Assembly: GCA_036417435.1 (NCBI GenBank) | Contig: CM070910.1 | Coordinates: 80,708,784 to 80,772,783, forward strand | DNA length: 64,000 nt | Source of the DNA: Inia geoffrensis | Lineage: Eukaryota; Chordata; Mammalia; Artiodactyla; Iniidae | Direction: 5' to 3' | Part shown: positions 10,413-24,295 of the stretch, in pieces | Numbering within the stretch: position 1 is the stretch's first letter | How the letters are laid out: each line of letters opens with the position of its first letter | Program-made: the position numbers and the translations under genes | The notes under the pieces: generated by a model | Told to the model about the DNA's origin: nothing | What the model saw: only the letters and a program-made list of their open reading frames with translations | Databases searched by the model: none

Positions 10413-12147
10413 CCATGGCCTGTCCTGCCTCTCTGGATTTTACATTTTTTTCGGAGGGCCCTTTTGATTGGTGGGAAGTGAGACTTCCTTGTAGTGCGGA
10501 TTTCCATTGCAGGCTTGCTTGGTTGGCCAAAAAGGGCGTATGCGTTTTTTCCTGAATATATTCAGGAAAAAACGCATACGCCCTTTTTGGCCAAGTGCAT
10601 CACTGTCGAACTGCTGCCTCTTTTCCTACGATTTCAGAGCAATTCTTATCTACCACCTGATATCTGTTTTCTGCAATTCTGTGTCGTGTTCAAGTCCTCT
10701 TCACAGTCTTCCTTCAATAAATTTTTGGATGATAGGGGTCATTTGGAACTCCGCAGGATTGTGAGTTACAGTGCCAAAAATCTCCTTTTCTCAACTCGCT
10801 TTCTTGTGAGCTGACCGCAAACCCGAATAATTGCTTCAGGCCCTAATCTCATTCCGGCATGGCACGCTGAGCCTTTGGTGAATTCTTCTTCCTGTAGGGA
10901 AATCATCCTTCAATGTGCCCATCCAAACTCATCGAGTTAGCCGCTCATTGGTTCTCCTTATTCCTGCTCATCTTCCACAGAAATTGCAAACTGTGCCAAG
11001 CAAGAGGTCAAAGGCACTGACTCTCGAAGTGGGGAGAATGTTAATATCGCATCTGGAAAGGCGAACTCGAGTACCGGGGGGGAAAATGGCGATGAATTTT
11101 AGAAATTTTGCCTGATCACTTCGTGGACCATATTCTGGGTTTTCCATGCATATTTTAGCTGAAGGATAACTCCCTTAAACGTGGAGATTTGGGACCCGTG
11201 GAATGGGAATCATGCACCATTACCTCAGAGGGTCTGCATTCCCTCACCAATAGTATCAGCCCCAAGTGTCCAGCCTTATCTCTCCCACAGCTGGTGATTT
11301 AGAGGTGGTAAATCCAAGATTTCTCGCAAGCCCTCAAGGACTTATTTAAGAATTTCTCTCTATTTCACAGTCCTTGTGCTTTCTTTTTCAAATTTATTTT
11401 TATAAGGGGATTTAGCTTATTTACACTGCTGTGTGTATGCTGCTGTACACAAGTGATTTTCCTATGGAGACCTATAAATGTATGGGTTTTAAGTGTCTTC
11501 ACAGTCAGGTATATTCCTAGGTATGGAATATGGGGTGTTGAGTCGATTTGGTTGAGCGAGGAGTAGGTCTTGTCTAATATATATTTGGCTTATGGAATGG
11601 TATCTGTCCTAATGTCCATCTCTGGTTTTATGCAGCCTCCCCACTCTCCTTTGACCTTAAGCAAGCATAAATTTCTTTTGTAAATGTGAGACTCTGCTGT
11701 GTTTTGAAATGCAGTTCATGCGTAGTCGTGTTTCCATTCCCGGCATTAGTGATATCTTATGATGTTTCTTTTTCTGTGTGACTTATTTCACTTAGAATCA
11801 TCGTAACTAAATCCACTCATTATGCTGCTACTGGTCTGTGGCCATTGATTTCATTGTTGAGTGCTATTCCATTGTAGCGATGTACCACAACTTCTATATC
11901 CATATTTCTCTTTCTGGGCTATTGAAGTTGTGCCATAGTCAAGGTTCCCGTACACAGAGCAGCCCCAAAATTTGGTGTGGCTCTGTCTTTTTCATTTAAA
12001 TTTTCCGAATCTATAGCACCATAAGTGGAAGAGACCTAGGCTCTCTAGCTTGGTTTTTTCTTTGTTCCAGGAAACACCATCCACTTCTCCAGAGTGGCTG
12101 TTGGCAATTTACATCCCGCCCATCAGCATAACAAGGCTGCCGGTTCT
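10413..12147 (+). repeat. Satellite unit 7 (class A, recombinant of trimer positions 1 and 2)
   Basis: 1735 bp. The palindrome at 10523–10594 is perfect. The 5' part carries position-1 markers (gattggtggg, attccggcatgg). The 3' part carries position-2 markers (ccatctctgg near 11617, ggcattagtgatatc near 11742). The switch lies between about 11,540 and 11,620. Private changes are tttcctatgg near 11458 and tagcgatg near 11876. Confidence 0.95.
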
Positions 12148-13883
12148 CCATGGCCTGTCCTGCCTCTCTGGATTTTACATTTTTTTCGGAGGGCCCTTTT
12201 GATCGGTGGGAAGTGAGACTTCCTTGTAGTGCGGATTTCCATTGCAGGCTTGCTTGGTTGGCCAAAAAGGGCGTATGCGTTTTTTCCTGAATATATTCAG
12301 GGAAAAACACATACGCCCTTTTTGGCCAAGTGCATCACTGTCGAACTGCTGCCTCTTTTCCTACGATTTCAGAGCAATTCTTATCTACCACCTGATATCT
12401 GTTTTCTGCAATTCTGTGTCGTGTTCAAGTCCTCTTCACAGTCTTCCTTCAATAAATTTTTGGATGATAGGGGTCATTTGGAACTCCGCAGGATTGTGAG
12501 TTACAGTGCCAAAAATCTCCTTTTCTCAACTCGCTTTCTTGTGAGCTGACCGCAAACCCGAATAATTGCTTCAGGCCCTAATCTCATTCCGGCATGGCAC
12601 GCTGAGCCTTTGGTGAATTCTTCTTCCTGTAGGGAAATCATCGTTCAATGTGCCCGTCCAAACACATCGAGTTAGCCGCTCATTGGTTCTCCTTATTCCT
12701 GCTCATCTTCCACAGAAATTGCCAACTGTGCCAAGCAAGAGGTCAAAGGCACTGACTCTCGAAGTGGGGAGAATGTTAATATCGCACCTGGAAAGGCGAA
12801 CTCGAGTAACAAGGGGGGAAAATGGCGATGAATTTTAGAAATTTTGCCTGATCACTTCGTGGACCATATTCTGGGTTTTCCATGCATATTTTAGCTGAAG
12901 GATAACTCCCTTAAACGTGGAGATTTGGGACCCGTGGAATGGGAATCATGCACCATTACCTCAGAGGGTCTGCATTCCCTCACCAATAGTATCAGTCCCA
13001 AGTGTCCAGCCTTATCTCTCCCACAGCTGGTGATGTAGAGGTGGTAAATCCAAGATTTCTCGCAAGCCCTCAAGGACTTATTTAAGAATTTCTCTCTATT
13101 TCACAGTCCTTGTGCTTTCTTTTTCAAATTTATTTTTATAAGGGGATTTAGCTTATTTACACTGCTGTTTGTATGCTGCTGTACACAAGTGATTTTCTTA
13201 TGGAGACCTATAAATGTATGGGTTTTAAGTGTCTTCACAGTCAGGTATATTCCTAGGTATGGAATATGGGGTGTTGAGTCGATTTGGTTGAGCGAGGAGT
13301 AGGTCTTGTCTAATATATATTTGGCTTATTGAATAGTATCTGTCCTAATGTCAATCTCTGGTTTTATGCAGCCTCCCCACTCTCCTTTGACCTTAAGAAA
13401 GCATAAATTTCTTTTGTAAATGTGAGACTCTGCTGTGTTTTGAAATGCAGTTCATGCGTAGTCGTGTTTCCATTCCCGGTATTAGTGATACCTTATGATG
13501 TTTCTTTTTCTGTGTGACTTATTTCACTTAGAATCATCGTAACTAAATCCACTCATTATGCTGCTACTGGTCTGTGGACATTGATTTCATTGTTGAGTGC
13601 TATTCCATTGTAGGGATGTACCACAACTTCTATATCCATATTTCTCTTTCTGGGCTATTGAAGTTGTGCCATAGTCAAGGTTCCCGTACACAGAGCAGCC
13701 CCAAAATTTGGTGTGGCTCTGTCTTTTTCATTTAAATTTTCCGAATCTATAGCACCATAAGTGGAAGAGACCTAGGCTCTCCAGCTTGCTTTTTTCTTTG
13801 TTCCAGGAAACACCATCCACTTCTCCAGAGTGGCTGTTGGGAATTTACATCCCGCCCATCAGCATAACAAGGCTGCCGGTTCT
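12148..13883 (+). repeat. Satellite unit 8 (class A)
   Basis: 1736 bp. The palindrome at 12258–12329 has two right-arm changes (G at 12302, A at 12309), the only unit altered solely in that arm. The G run is aacaag6. Other private changes are gcacctgg near 12784, gctgtttgta near 13165 and gttgggaatt near 13837. Confidence 0.97.
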
Positions 13884-15619
13884 CCATGGCCTGTCCTGCC
13901 TCTCTGGATTTTACATTTTTTTCGGAGGGCCCTTTTGATCGGTGGGAAGTGAGACTTCCTTGTAGTGCGGATTTCCATTGCAGGCTTGCTTGGTTGGCCA
14001 AAAAGGGCGTATGCGTTTTTTCCTGAATATATTCAGGAAAAAACGCATACGCCCTTTTTGGCCAAGTGCATCACTGTCGAACTGCTGCCTCTTTTCCTAC
14101 GATTTCAGAGCAATTCTTATCTACCACCTGATATCTGTTTTCTGCAATTCTGTGTCGTGTTCAACTCCTCTTCACAGTCTTCCTTCAATAAATTTTTGGA
14201 TGATAGGGGTCATTTGGAACTCCGCAGGATTGTGAGTTACAGTGCCAAAAATCTCCTTTTCTCAACTCGCTTTCTTGTGAGCTGACCGCAAACCCGAATA
14301 ATTGCTTCAGGCCCTAATCTCATTCCGGCATGGCACGCTGAGCCTTTGGTGAATTCTTCTTCCTGTAGGGAAATCATCCTTCAATGTGCCCATCCAAACT
14401 CATCGAGTTAGCCGCTCATTGGTTCTCCTTATTCCTGCTCATCTTCCACAGAAATTGCAAACTGTGCCAAGCAAGAGGTCAAAGGCACTGACTCTCGAAG
14501 TGGGGAGAATGTTAATATCGCATCTGGAAAGGCGAACTCGAGTAACAGGGGGGGAAAATGGCGATGAATTTTAGAAATTTTGCCTGATCACTTCGTGGAC
14601 CATATTCTGAGTTTTCCATGCATATTTTAGCTGAAGGATAACTCCCTTAAACGTGGAGATTTGGTACCCGTGGAATGGGAATCATGCACCATTACCTCAG
14701 AGGGTCTGCATTCCCTCACCAATAGTATCAGCCCCAAGTGTCCAGCCTTATCTCTCCCACAGCTGGTGATTTAGAGGTGGTAAATCCAAGATTTCTCGCA
14801 AGCCCTCAAGGACTTATTTAAGAATTTCTCTCTATTTCACAGTCCTTGTGCTTTCTTTTTCAAATTTATTTTTATAAGGGGATTTAGCTTATTTACACTG
14901 CTGTGTGTATGCTGCTGTACACAAGTGATTTTCTTATGGAGACCTATAAATGTATGGGTTTTAAGTGTCTTCACAGTCAGGTATATTCCTAGGTATGGAA
15001 TATGGGGTGTTGAGTCGATTTGGTTGAGCGAGGAGTAGGTCTTGTCTAATATATATTTGGCTTATGGAATGGTATCTGTCCTAATGTCCATCTCTGGTTT
15101 TATGCAGCCTCCCCACTCTCCTTTGACCTTAAGCAAGCATAAATTTCTTTTGTAAATGTGAGACTCTGCTGTGTTTTGAAATGCAGTTCATGCGTAGTCG
15201 TGTTTCCATTCCCGGCATTAGTGATATCTTATGATGTTTCTTTTTCTGTGTGACTTATTTCACTTAGAATCATCGTAACTAAATCCACTCATTATGCTGC
15301 TACTGGTCTGTGGCCATTGATTTCATTGTTGAGTGCTATTCCATTGTAGGGATGTACCACAACTTCTATATCCATATTTCTCTTTCTGGGCTATTGAAGT
15401 TGTGCCATAGTCAAGGTTCCCGTACACAGAGCAGCCCCAAAATTTGGTGTGGCTCTGTCTTTTTCATTTAAATTTTCCGAATCTATAGCACCATAAGTGG
15501 AAGAGACCTAGGCTCTCTAGCTTGTTTTTTTCTTTGTTCCAGGAAACACCATCCACTTCTCCAGAGTGGCTGTTGGCAATTTACATCCCGCCCATCAGCA
15601 TAACAAGGCTGCCGGTTCT
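13884..15619 (+). repeat. Satellite unit 9 (class A)
   Basis: 1736 bp. The palindrome at 13994–14065 is perfect. Private changes are ttcaactcctc near 14161 and ctgagttttcc near 14607. It shares ttggtacccg near 14662 with unit 12. Confidence 0.97.
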
Positions 15620-17355
15620 CCATGGCCTGTCCTGCCTCTCTGGATTTTACATTTTTTTCGGAGGGCCCTTTTGATCGGTGGGAAGTGAGACTTCCTTGTA
15701 GTGCGGATTTCCATTGCAGGCTTGCTTGGTTGGCCAAAAAGGGCGTATGCGTTTTTTCCTGAATATATTCAGGAAAAAACGCATACGCCCTTTTTGGCCA
15801 AGTGCATCACTGTCGAACTGCTGCCTCTTTTCCTACGATTTCAGAGCAATTCTTATCTACCACCTGATATCTGTTTTCTGCAATTCTGTGTCGTGTTCAA
15901 GTCCTCTTCACAGTCTTCCTTCAATAAATTTTTGGATGATAGGGGTAATTTGGAACTCCGCAGGATTGTGAGTTACAGTGCCAAAAATCTCCTTTTCTCA
16001 ACTCGCTTTCTTGTGAGCTGACCGCAAACCCGAATAATTGCTTCAGGCCCTAATCTCATTCCGGCATGGCACGCTGAGCCTTTGGTGAATTCTTCTTCCT
16101 GTAGGGAAATCATCGTTCAATGTGCCCATCCAAACACATCGAGTTAGCCGCTCATTGGTTCTCCTTATTCCTGCTCATCTTCCACAGAAATTGCAAACTG
16201 TGCCAAGCAAGAGGTCAAAGGCACTGACTCTCGAAGTGGGGAGAATGTTAATATCGCATCTGGAAAGGCGAACTCGAGTACCAGGGGGGGAAAATGGGGA
16301 TGAATTTTAGAAATTTTGTCTGATCACTTCGTGGACCATATTCTGGGTTTTCCATGCATATTTTAGCTGAAGGATAACTCCCTTAAACGTGGAGATTTGG
16401 GACCCGTGGAATGGGAATCATGCACCATTACCTCAGATGGTCTGCATTCCCTCACCAATAGTATCAGCCCCAAGTGTCCAGCCTTATCTCTCCCACAGCT
16501 GGTGATGCAGAGGTGGTAAATCCAAGATTTCTCGCAAGCCCTCAAGGACTTATTTAAGAATTTCTCTCTATTTCACAGTCCTTGTGCTTTCTTTTTCAAA
16601 TTTATTTTTATAAGGGGATTTAGCTTATTTACACTGCTGTGTGTATGCTGCTGTACACAAGTGATTTTCTTATGGAGACCTATAAATGTATGGGTTTTAA
16701 GTGTCTTCACAGTCAGGTATATTCCTAGGTATGGAATATGGGGTGTTGAGTCGATTTGGTTGAGCGAGGAGTAGGTCTTGTCTAATATATATTTGGCTTA
16801 TGGAATGGTATCTGTCCTAATGTCAATCTCTGGTTTTATGCAGCCTCCCCACTCTCCTTTGACCTTAAGCAAGCATAAATTTCTTTTGTAAATGTGAGAC
16901 TCTGCTGTGTTTTGAAATGCAGTTCATGCGTAGTCGTGTTTCCATTCCCGGCATTAGTGATATCTTATGATGTTTCTTTTTCTGTGTGACTTATTTCACT
17001 TAGAATCATCGTAACTAAATCCACTCATTATGCTGCTACTGGTCTGTGGCCATTGATTTCATTGTTGAGTGCTATTCCATTGTAGGGATGTACCACAACT
17101 TCTATATCCATATTTCTCTTTCTGGGCTATTGAAGTTGTGCCATAGTCAAGGTTCCCGTACACAGAGCAGCCCCACAATTTGGTGTGGCTCTGTCTTTTT
17201 CATTTAAATTTTCCGAATCTATAGCACCATAAGTGGAAGTGCCCTAGGCTCTCTAGCTTGTTTTTTTCTTTGTTCCAGGAAACACCATCCACTTCTCCAG
17301 AGTGGCTGTTGGCAATTTACATCCCGCCCATCAGCATAACAAGGCTGCCGGTTCT
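15620..17355 (+). repeat. Satellite unit 10 (class A)
   Basis: 1736 bp. The palindrome at 15730–15801 is perfect. Private changes are ggggtaattt near 15953 and gatgcagagg near 16504. It shares cagatggtctg near 16435 with unit 14, and cccacaattt near 17173 with unit 12. Confidence 0.97.
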
Positions 17356-19089
17356 CCATGGCCTGTCCTGCCTCTCTGGATTTTACATTTTTTTCGGAGG
17401 GCCCTTTTGATCGGTGGGAAGTGAGACTTCCTTGTAGTGCGGATTTCCATTGCAGGCTTGCTTGGTTGGCCAAAAAGGGCGTATGCGTTTTTTCCTGAAT
17501 ATATTCAGGAAAAAACGCATACGCCCTTTTTGGCCAAGTGCATCACTGTCGAACTGCTGCCTCTTTTCCTACGATTTCAGAGCAATTCTTATCTACCACT
17601 TGATATCTGTTTTCTGCAATTCTGTGTCGTGTTCAAGTCCTCTTCACAGTCTTCCTTCAATAAATTTTTGGATGATAGGGGTCATTTGGAACTCCGCAGG
17701 ATTGTGAGTTACAGTGCCAAAAATCTCCTTTTCTCAACTCGCTTTCTTGTGAGCTGACCGCAAACCCGAATAATTGCTTCAGGCCCTAATCTCATTCCGG
17801 CATGGCACGCTGAGCCTTTGGTGAATTCTTCTTCCTGTAGGGAAATCATCCTTCAATGTGCCCATCCAAACTCATCGAGTTAGCCGCTCATTGGTTCTCC
17901 TTATTCCTGCTCATCTTCCACAGAAATTGCCAACTGTGCCAAGCAAGAGGTCAAAGGCACTGACTCTCGAAGTGGGGAGAATGTTAATATCGCATCTGGA
18001 AAGGCGAACTCGAGTACCGGGGGGGAAAATGGCGATGAATTTTAGAAATTTTGCCTGATCACTTCGTGGACCATATTCTGGGTTTTCCATGCATATTTTA
18101 GCTGAAGGATAACTCCCTTAAACGTGGAGATTTGGGACCCGTGGAATGGGAATCATGCACCATTACCTCAGAGGGTCTGCATTCCCTCACCAATAGTATC
18201 AGCCCCAAGTGTCCAGCCTTATCTCTCCCACAGCTGGTGATTTAGAGGTGGTAAATCCAAGATTTCTCGCAAGCCCTCAAGGACTTATTTAAGAATTTCT
18301 CTCTATTTCACAGTCCTTGTGCTTTCTTTTTCAAATTTATTTTTATAAGGGGATTTAGCTTATTTACACTGCTGTGTGTATGCTGCTGTACACAAGTGAT
18401 TTTCTTATGGAGACCTATAAATGTATGGGTTTAAGTGTCTTCACAGTCAGGTATATTCCTAGGTATGGAATATGGGGTGTTGAGTCGATTTGGTTGAGCG
18501 AGGAGTAGGTCTTGTCTAATATATATTTGGCTTCTGGAATGGTATCTGTCCTAATGTCCATCTCTGGTTTTATGCAGCCTCCCCACTCTCCTTTGACCTT
18601 AAGCAAGCATAAATTTCTTTTGTAAATGTGAGACTCTGCTGTGTTTTGAAATGCAGTTCATGCGTAGTCGTGTTTCCATTCCCGGCATTAGTGATATCTT
18701 ATGATGTTTCTTTTTCTGTGTGACTTATTTCACTTAGAATCATCGTAACTAAATCCACTCATTATGCTGCTACTGGTCTGTGGACATTGATTTCATTGTT
18801 GAGTGCTATTCCATTGTAGGGATGTACCACAACTTCTATATCCATATTTCTCTTTCTGGGCTATTGAAGTTGTGCCATACTCAAGGTTCCCGTACACAGA
18901 GCAGCCCCAAAATTTGGTGTGGCTCTGTGTTTTTCATTTAAATTTTCCGAATCTATAGCACCATAAGTGGAAGAGACCTAGGCTCTCTAGCTTGGTTTTT
19001 TCTTTGTTCCAGGAAACACCATCCACTTCTCCAGAGTGGCTGTTGGCAATTTACATCCCGCCCATCAGCATAACAAGGCTGCCGGTTCT
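17356..19089 (+). repeat. Satellite unit 11 (class A), shortest unit
   Basis: 1734 bp, shortened by a one-T deletion near 18,430 (gggtttaag). The palindrome at 17466–17537 is perfect. It shares ccacttgata near 17596 with unit 13. The private change is ggcttctgg near 18529. Confidence 0.97.
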
Positions 19090-20824
19090 CCATGGCCTGT
19101 CCTGCCTCTCTGGATTTTACATTTTTTTCGGAGGGCCCTTTTGATCGGTGGGAAGTGAGACTTCCTTGTAGTGCGGATTTCCATTGCAGGCTTGCTTGGT
19201 TGGCCAAAAAGGGCTTATGCGTTTTTTCCTGAATATATTCAGGAAAAAACGCATACGCCCTTTTTGGCCAAGTGCATCACTGTCGAACTGCTGCCTCTTT
19301 TCCTACGATTTCAGAGCAATTCTTATCTACCACCTGATATCTGTTTTCTGCAATTCTGTGTCGTGTTCAAGTCCTCTTCACAGTCTTCCTTCAATAAATT
19401 TTTGGATGATAGGGGTCATTTGGAACTCCGCAGGATTGTGAGTTACAGTGCCAAAAATCTCCTTTTCTCAACTCGCTTTCTTGTGAGCTGACCGCAAACC
19501 CGAATAATTGCTTCAGGCCCTAATCTCATTCCGGCATGGCACGCTGAGCCTTTGGTGAATTCTTCTTCCTGTAGGGAAATCATCCTTCAATGTGCCCATC
19601 CAAACTCATCGAGTTAGCCGCTCATTGGTTCTCCTTATTCCTGCTCATCTTCCACAGAAATTGCAAACTGTGCCAAGCAAGAGGTCAAAGGCACTGACTC
19701 TCGAAGTGGGGAGAATGTTAATATCGCATCTGGAAAGGCGAACTCGAGTACCGGGGGGGAAAATGGCGATGAATTTTAGAAATTTTGCCTGATCACTTCG
19801 TGGACCATATTCTGGGTTTTCCATGCATATTTTAGCTGAAGGATAACTCCCTTAAACGTGGAGATTTGGTACCCGTGGAATGGGAATCATGCACCATTAC
19901 CTCAGAGGGTCTGCATTCCCTCACCAATAGTATCAGCCCCAAGTGTCCAGCCTTATCTCTCCCACAGCTGGTTATTTAGAGGTGGTAAATCCAAGATTTC
20001 TCGCAAGCCCTCAAGGACTTATTTAAGAATTTCTCTCTATTTCACAGTCCTTGTGCTTTCTTTTTCAAATTTATTTTTATAAGGGGATTTAGCTTATTTA
20101 CACTGCTGTGTGTATGCTGCTGTACACAAGTGATTTTCTTATGGAGACCTATAAATGTATGGGTTTTAAGTGTCTTCACAGTCAGGTATATTCCTAGGTA
20201 TGGAATATGGGGTGTTGAGTCGATTTGGTTGAGCGAGGAGTAGGTATTGTCTAATATATATTTGGCTTATGGAATGGTATCTGTCCTAATGTCCATCTCT
20301 GGTTTTATGCAGCCTCCCCACTCTCCTTTGACCTTAAGCAAGCATAAATTTCTTTTGTAAATGTGAGACTCTGCTGTGTTTTGAAATGCAGTTCATGCGT
20401 AGTCGTGTTTCCATTCCCGGCATTAGTGATATCTTATGATGTTTCTTTTTCTGTGTGACTTATTTCACTTAGAATCATCGTAACTAAATCCACTCATTAT
20501 GCTGCTACTGGTCTGTGGCCATTGATTTCATTGTTGAGTGCTATTCCATTGTAGGGATGTACCACAACTTCTATATCCATATTTCTCTTTCTGGGCTATT
20601 GAAGTTGTGCCATAGTCAAGGTTCCCGTACACAGAGCAGCCCCACAATTTGGTGTGGCTCTGTCTTTTTCATTTAAATTTTCCGAATCTATAGCACCATA
20701 AGTGGAAGTGCCCTAGGCTCTCTAGCTTGTTTTTTTCTTTGTTCCAGGAAACACCATCCACTTCTCCAGAGTGGCTGTTGGCAATTTACATCCCGCCCAT
20801 CAGCATAACAAGGCTGCCGGTTCT
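19090..20824 (+). repeat. Satellite unit 12 (class A)
   Basis: 1735 bp. The palindrome at 19200–19271 has one left-arm mismatch (T at 19215). It carries ttggtacccg near 19866 (as unit 9) and ggttatttag near 19970 (as unit 13). Confidence 0.97.
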
Positions 20825-22559
20825 CCATGGCCTGTCCTGCCTCTCTGGATTTTACATTTTTTTCGGAGGGCCCTTTTGATCGGTGGGAAGTGAGACTTCC
20901 TTGTAGTGCGGATTTCCATTGCAGGCTTGCTTGGTTGGCCAAAAAGGGCGTATGCGTTTTTTCCTGAATATATTCAGGAAAAAACGCATACGCCCTTTTT
21001 GGCCAAGTGCATCACTGTCGAACTGCTGCCTCTTTTCCTACGATTTCAGAGCAATTCTTATCTACCACTTGATATCTGTTTTCTGCAATTCTGTGTCGTG
21101 TTCAAGTCCTCTTCACAGTCTTCCTTCAATAAATTTTTGGATGATAGGGGTCATTTGGAACTCCGCAGGATTGTGAGTTACAGTGCCAAAAATCTCCTTT
21201 TCTCAACTCGCTTTCTTGTGAGCTGACCGCAAACCCGAATAATTGCTTCAGGCCCTAATCTCATTCCGGCATGGCACGCTGAGCCTTTGGTGAATTCTTC
21301 TTCCTGTAGGGAAATCATCCTTCAATGTGCCCATCCAAACTCATCGAGTTAGCCGCTCATTGGTTCTCCTTATTCCTGCTCATCTTCCACAGAAATTGCC
21401 AACTGTGCCAAGCAAGAGGTCAAAGGCACTGACTCTCGAAGTGGGGAGAATGTTAATATCGCATCTGGAAAGGCGAACTCGAGTACCGGGGGGGAAAATG
21501 GCGATGAATTTTAGAAATTTTGCCTGATCACTTCGTGGACCATATTCTGGGTTTTCCATGCATATTTTAGCTGAAGGATAACTCCCTTAAACGTGGAGAT
21601 TTGGGACCCGTGGAATGGGAATCATGCACCATTACCTCAGAGGGTCTGCATTCCCTCACCAATAGTATCAGCCCCAAGTGTCCAGCCTTATCTCTCCCAC
21701 AGCTGGTTATTTAGAGGTGGTAAATCCAAGATTTCTCGCAAGCCCTCAAGGACTTATTTAAGAATTTCTCTCTATTTCACAGTCCTTGTGCTTTCTTTTT
21801 CAAATTTATTTTTATAAGGGGATTTAGCTTATTTACACTGCTGTGTGTATGCTGCTGTACACAAGTGATTTTCTTATGGAGACCTATAAATGTATGGGTT
21901 TTAAGTGTCTTCACAGTCAGGTATATTCCTAGGTATGGAATATGGGGTGTTGAGTCGATTTGGTTGAGCGAGGAGTAGGTCTTGTCTAATATATATTTGG
22001 CTTATGGAATGGTATCTGTCCTAATGTCCATCTCTGGTTTTATGCAGCCTCCCCACTCTCCTTTGACCTTAAGCAAGCATAAATTTCTTTTGTAAATGTG
22101 AGACTCTGCTGTGTTTTGAAATGCAGTTCATGCGTAGTCGTGTTTCCATTCCCGGCATTAGTGATATCTTATGATGTTTCTTTTTCTGTGTGACTTATTT
22201 CACTTAGAATCATCGTAACTAAATCCACTCATTATGCTGCTACTGGTCTGTGGCCATTGATTTCATTGTTGAGTGCTATTCCATTGTAGGGATGTACCAC
22301 AACTTCTATATCCATATTTCTCTTTCTGGGCTATTGAAGTTGTGCCATAGTCAAGGTTCCCGTACACAGAGCAGCCCCAAAATTTGGTGTGGCTCTGTCT
22401 TTTTCATTTAAATTTTCCGAATCTATAGCACCATAAGTGGAAGAGACCTAGGCTCTCTAGCTTGGTTTTTTCTTTGTTCCAGGAAACACCATCCACTTCT
22501 CCAGAGTGGCTGTTGGCAATTTACATCCCGCCCATCAGCATAACAAGGCTGCCGGTTCT
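20825..22559 (+). repeat. Satellite unit 13 (class A)
   Basis: 1735 bp. The palindrome at 20935–21006 is perfect. It shares ccacttgata near 21065 with unit 11 and ggttatttag near 21705 with unit 12. Confidence 0.97.
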
Positions 22560-24295
22560 CCATGGCCTGTCCTGCCTTTCTGGATTTTACATTTTTTTCG
22601 GAGGGCCCTTTTGATCGGTGGGAAGTGAGACTTCCTTGTAGTGCGGATTTCCATTGCAGGCTTGCTTGGTTGGCCAAAAAGGGCGTATGCGTTTTTTCCT
22701 GAATATATTCAGGAAAAAACGCATACGCCCTTTTTGGCCAAGTGCATCACTGTCGAACTGCTGCCTCTTTTCCTACGATTTCAGAGCAATTCTTATCTAC
22801 CACCTGATATCTGTTTTCTGCAATTCTGTGTCGTGTTCAAGTCCTCTTCACAGTCTTCCTTCAATAAATTTTTGGATGATAGGGGTCATTTGGAACTCCG
22901 CAGGATTGTGAGTTACAGTGCCAAAAATCTCCTTTTCTCAACTCGCTTTCTTGTGAGCTGACCGCAAACCCGAATAATTGCTTCAGGCCCTAATCTCATT
23001 CCGGCATGGCACGCTGAGACTTTGGTGAATTCTTCTTCCTGTAGGGAAATCATCGTTCAATGTGCCCATCCAAACACATCGAGTTAGCCGCTCATTGGTT
23101 CTCCTTATTCCTGCTCATCTTCCACAGAAATTGCAAACTGTGCCAAGCAAGAGGTCAAAGGCACTGACTCTCGAAGTGGGGAGAATGTTAATATCGCATC
23201 TGGAAAGGCGAACTCGAGTAACAGGGGGGGAAAATGGCGATGAATTTTAGAAATTTTGCCTGATCACTTCGTGGACCATATTCTGGGTTTTCCATGCATA
23301 TTTTAGCTGAAGGATAACTCCCTTAAACGTGGAGATTTGGGACCCGTGGAATGGGAATCATGCACCATTACCTCAGATGGTCTGCATTCCCTCACCAATA
23401 GTATCAGCCCCAAGTGTCCAGCCTTATCTCTCCCACAGCTGGTGATGTAGAGGTGGTAAATCCAAGATTTCTCGCAAGCCCTCAAGGACTTATTTAAGAA
23501 TTTCTCTCTATTTCACAGTCCTTGTGCTTTCTTTTTCAATTTTATTTTTATAAGGGGATTTAGCTTATTTACACTGCTGTGTGTATGCTGCTGTACACAA
23601 GTGATTTTCTTATGGAGACCTATAAATGTATGGGTTTTAAGTGTCTTCACAGTCAGGTATATTCCTAGGTATGGAATACGGGGTGTTGAGTCGATTTGGT
23701 TGAGCGAGGAGTAGGTCTTGTCTAATATATATTTGGCTTATGGAATGGTATCTGTCCTAATGTCAATCTCTGGTTTTATGCAGCCTCCCCACTCTCCTTT
23801 GACCTTGAGAAAGCATAAATTTCCTTTGTAAATGTGAGACTCTGTTGTGTTTTGAAATGCAGTTCATGCGTAGTCTTGTTTCCATTCCCGGTATTAGTGA
23901 TATCTTATGATGTTTCTTTTTCTGTGTGACTTATTTCACTTAGAATCATCGTAACTAAATCCACTCATTATGCTGCTACTGGTCTGTGGCCATTGATTTC
24001 ATTGTTGAGTGATATTCCATTGTAGGGATGTACCACAACTTCTATATCCATTTTTCTCTTTCTGGGCTATTGAAATTGTACCATAGTCAAGGTTCCCGTA
24101 CACAGAGCAGCCCTAAACTTTGGTGTGGCTCTGTCTTTTTCATTTAAATTTTCCGAATCTATAGCACCATAAGTGGAAGTGCCCTAGGCTCTCTAGCTTG
24201 GTTTTTTCTTTGTTCCAGGAAACACCATCCACTTCTCCAGAGTGGCTGTTGGCAATTTACATCCCGCCCATCAGCATAACAAGGCTGCCGGTTCT
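22560..24295 (+). repeat. Satellite unit 14 (class A to B chimera)
   Basis: 1736 bp. The palindrome at 22670–22741 is perfect. The 5' half is class A (gccccaag near 23407). From about 23,678 it is class B (gaatacgggg, cttgagaaagc, tctgttgtg, gagtgatatt, tgaaattgta). This is the first A-to-B transition in the array. Confidence 0.95.

Noticed and set aside
12011..12310. Longer minus-strand frame in unit 8, whose N-terminal residues equal a stretch of the plus-strand frame
   Set aside because: The shared peptide arises because the 72-bp palindrome is read in register on both strands. It is a geometric consequence, not two genes.
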